A stretch of 6,031 bases of DNA. Source: Actinomycetales bacterium. GTDB taxonomy: Bacteria; Actinomycetota; Actinomycetes; Propionibacteriales; Nocardioidaceae. The DNA is taken from NCBI GenBank assembly GCA_012513165.1, contig JAAZCT010000218.1:1-6031 (forward strand), written 5' to 3'. Positions within the stretch are counted from its first letter, which is position 1, and each line of letters starts with the position of its first letter. Positions 5,729-6,031 of the stretch are shown piece after piece. A program made the position numbers and the translations under genes. A model generated the notes under the pieces. It saw nothing but the letters and a program-made list of their open reading frames with translations. It made no database searches and was not told where the DNA came from.

Positions 5729-6031
5729 CTGTTTCTCCTTCTTCGGCATCCCAGGCGGGGAGCCGCATCGTAAACGTTGAGCCGACACCGGGTTCGCTCC
5801 ACAAGTCGATCGCGCCACCGTGGCTTGCGGCCACGTGTTTCACGATGGACAGCCCCAGTCCTGTGCCAACGGTGGAGCGGGCGCGGGCCGGATCGACCCG
5901 ATAGAAGCGTTCAAAAACGCGGTTTCGGTCGTTGGGTTCGATCCCGATGCCGCTATCGGTCACGACGATGAACGCGTCGTCTCCGTCGCGTTTCACAGAC
6001 ACGGAAACCTTGCTGCCTTCCGGACTGTAGG
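5706..6031 (-). CDS. senX3: Sensor histidine kinase, SenX3-type, C-terminal part only (runs off window)
   Basis: The 3' 107 codons are visible; the gene continues beyond base 6031. The frame reads Y-S-P-E-G-S-K-V at the edge, as in the segment just after the N box of HATPase_c domains. It continues with the G1 box V-V-T-D-S-G-I-G-I, the F box [10 protein letters not shown] and the G2 box [11 protein letters not shown], then a final strand T-F-T-M-R-L-P. Together these form the ATP-binding end of a histidine kinase. The phospho-accepting His and the sensor region are outside the window. The apparent GTG start at 6002 is internal. The stop (5706-5708) lies inside regX3, giving a 23-bp overlap. 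The pairing with a RegX3-like regulator near gpmA suggests the phosphate-sensing SenX3/PhoR group; the exact signal cannot be read from this part. Confidence 0.9.
   Translation of the reverse strand, partial: YSPEGSKVSVSVKRDGDDAFIVVTDSGIGIEPNDRNRVFERFYRVDPARARSTVGTGLGLSIVKHVAASHGGAIDLWSEPGVGSTFTMRLPAWDAEEGETDDQNLAG
5735..5740 (-). promoter_or_regulatory. Shine-Dalgarno that fixes the regX3 start
   Basis: The minus strand reads AAGGAG, 6 nt before the ATG at 5728, within the last codons of senX3. This favours 5728 over the in-frame upstream start at 5818 and implies coupled translation of the kinase and regulator. Confidence 0.8.

Overview
The window looks like a chromosomal segment from an actinobacterium (Actinomycetota), moderately GC-rich by eye. 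Three things point there. A YbjN-domain gene, a phosphoglycerate mutase and a SenX3/RegX3-type two-component pair lie together, recalling the Mycobacterium mshA-ybjN-gpm-senX3-regX3 neighbourhood. Two genes (the TetR regulator and gpmA) have a TANNNT -10 box only 6-7 nt before the ATG, which is the actinobacterial leaderless-transcript arrangement. The proteins themselves are of actinobacterial type. A deep branch such as Acidimicrobiia is possible, but this cannot be decided from the sequence alone.

Layout. Left (1-862, + strand): the 3' end of a YbjN-family gene, followed after 2 nt by a DsbA/FrnE-like thioredoxin-fold gene that has lost the CPWC active site. Centre (855-3385, - strand): a tightly coupled two-gene operon. 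Its promoter-proximal gene encodes an alpha/beta hydrolase with an unusual Cys nucleophile, and the next encodes an OleC-type AMP-forming enzyme (fatty-acyl ligase / beta-lactone synthetase family). It converges on the dsbA-like gene with an 8-bp tail-to-tail overlap, and a perfect 11-bp hairpin sits over both stop codons. Divergent from the operon is a TetR-family regulator (3550-4215, +). The 164-bp intergenic region holds a perfect 12-bp palindrome just downstream of a candidate -10 box for the hydrolase-oleC operon. Right: gpmA (4274-5017, +), then, facing it, regX3 (5051-5728, -) and the 3' end of senX3 (5706 to the window edge, -).

How the genes may work together. gpmA is central glycolysis. 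SenX3-RegX3 is expected to sense phosphate limitation. The hydrolase, OleC-like enzyme and TetR regulator form a self-contained acyl-metabolism cassette inserted into an otherwise conserved housekeeping neighbourhood. OleC normally acts with OleA, OleB and OleD in long-chain olefin synthesis, but no oleA or oleD is present here, and the hydrolase lacks the Asp nucleophile of true OleB. The product may therefore be something other than an olefin (a beta-lactone, a hydrolysed beta-hydroxy acid or an activated acyl chain). This is the most interesting part of the window. No RNA genes, insertion sequences, CRISPR arrays or attachment sites were seen. Apart from the 164-bp divergent region, non-coding gaps are below 60 bp.
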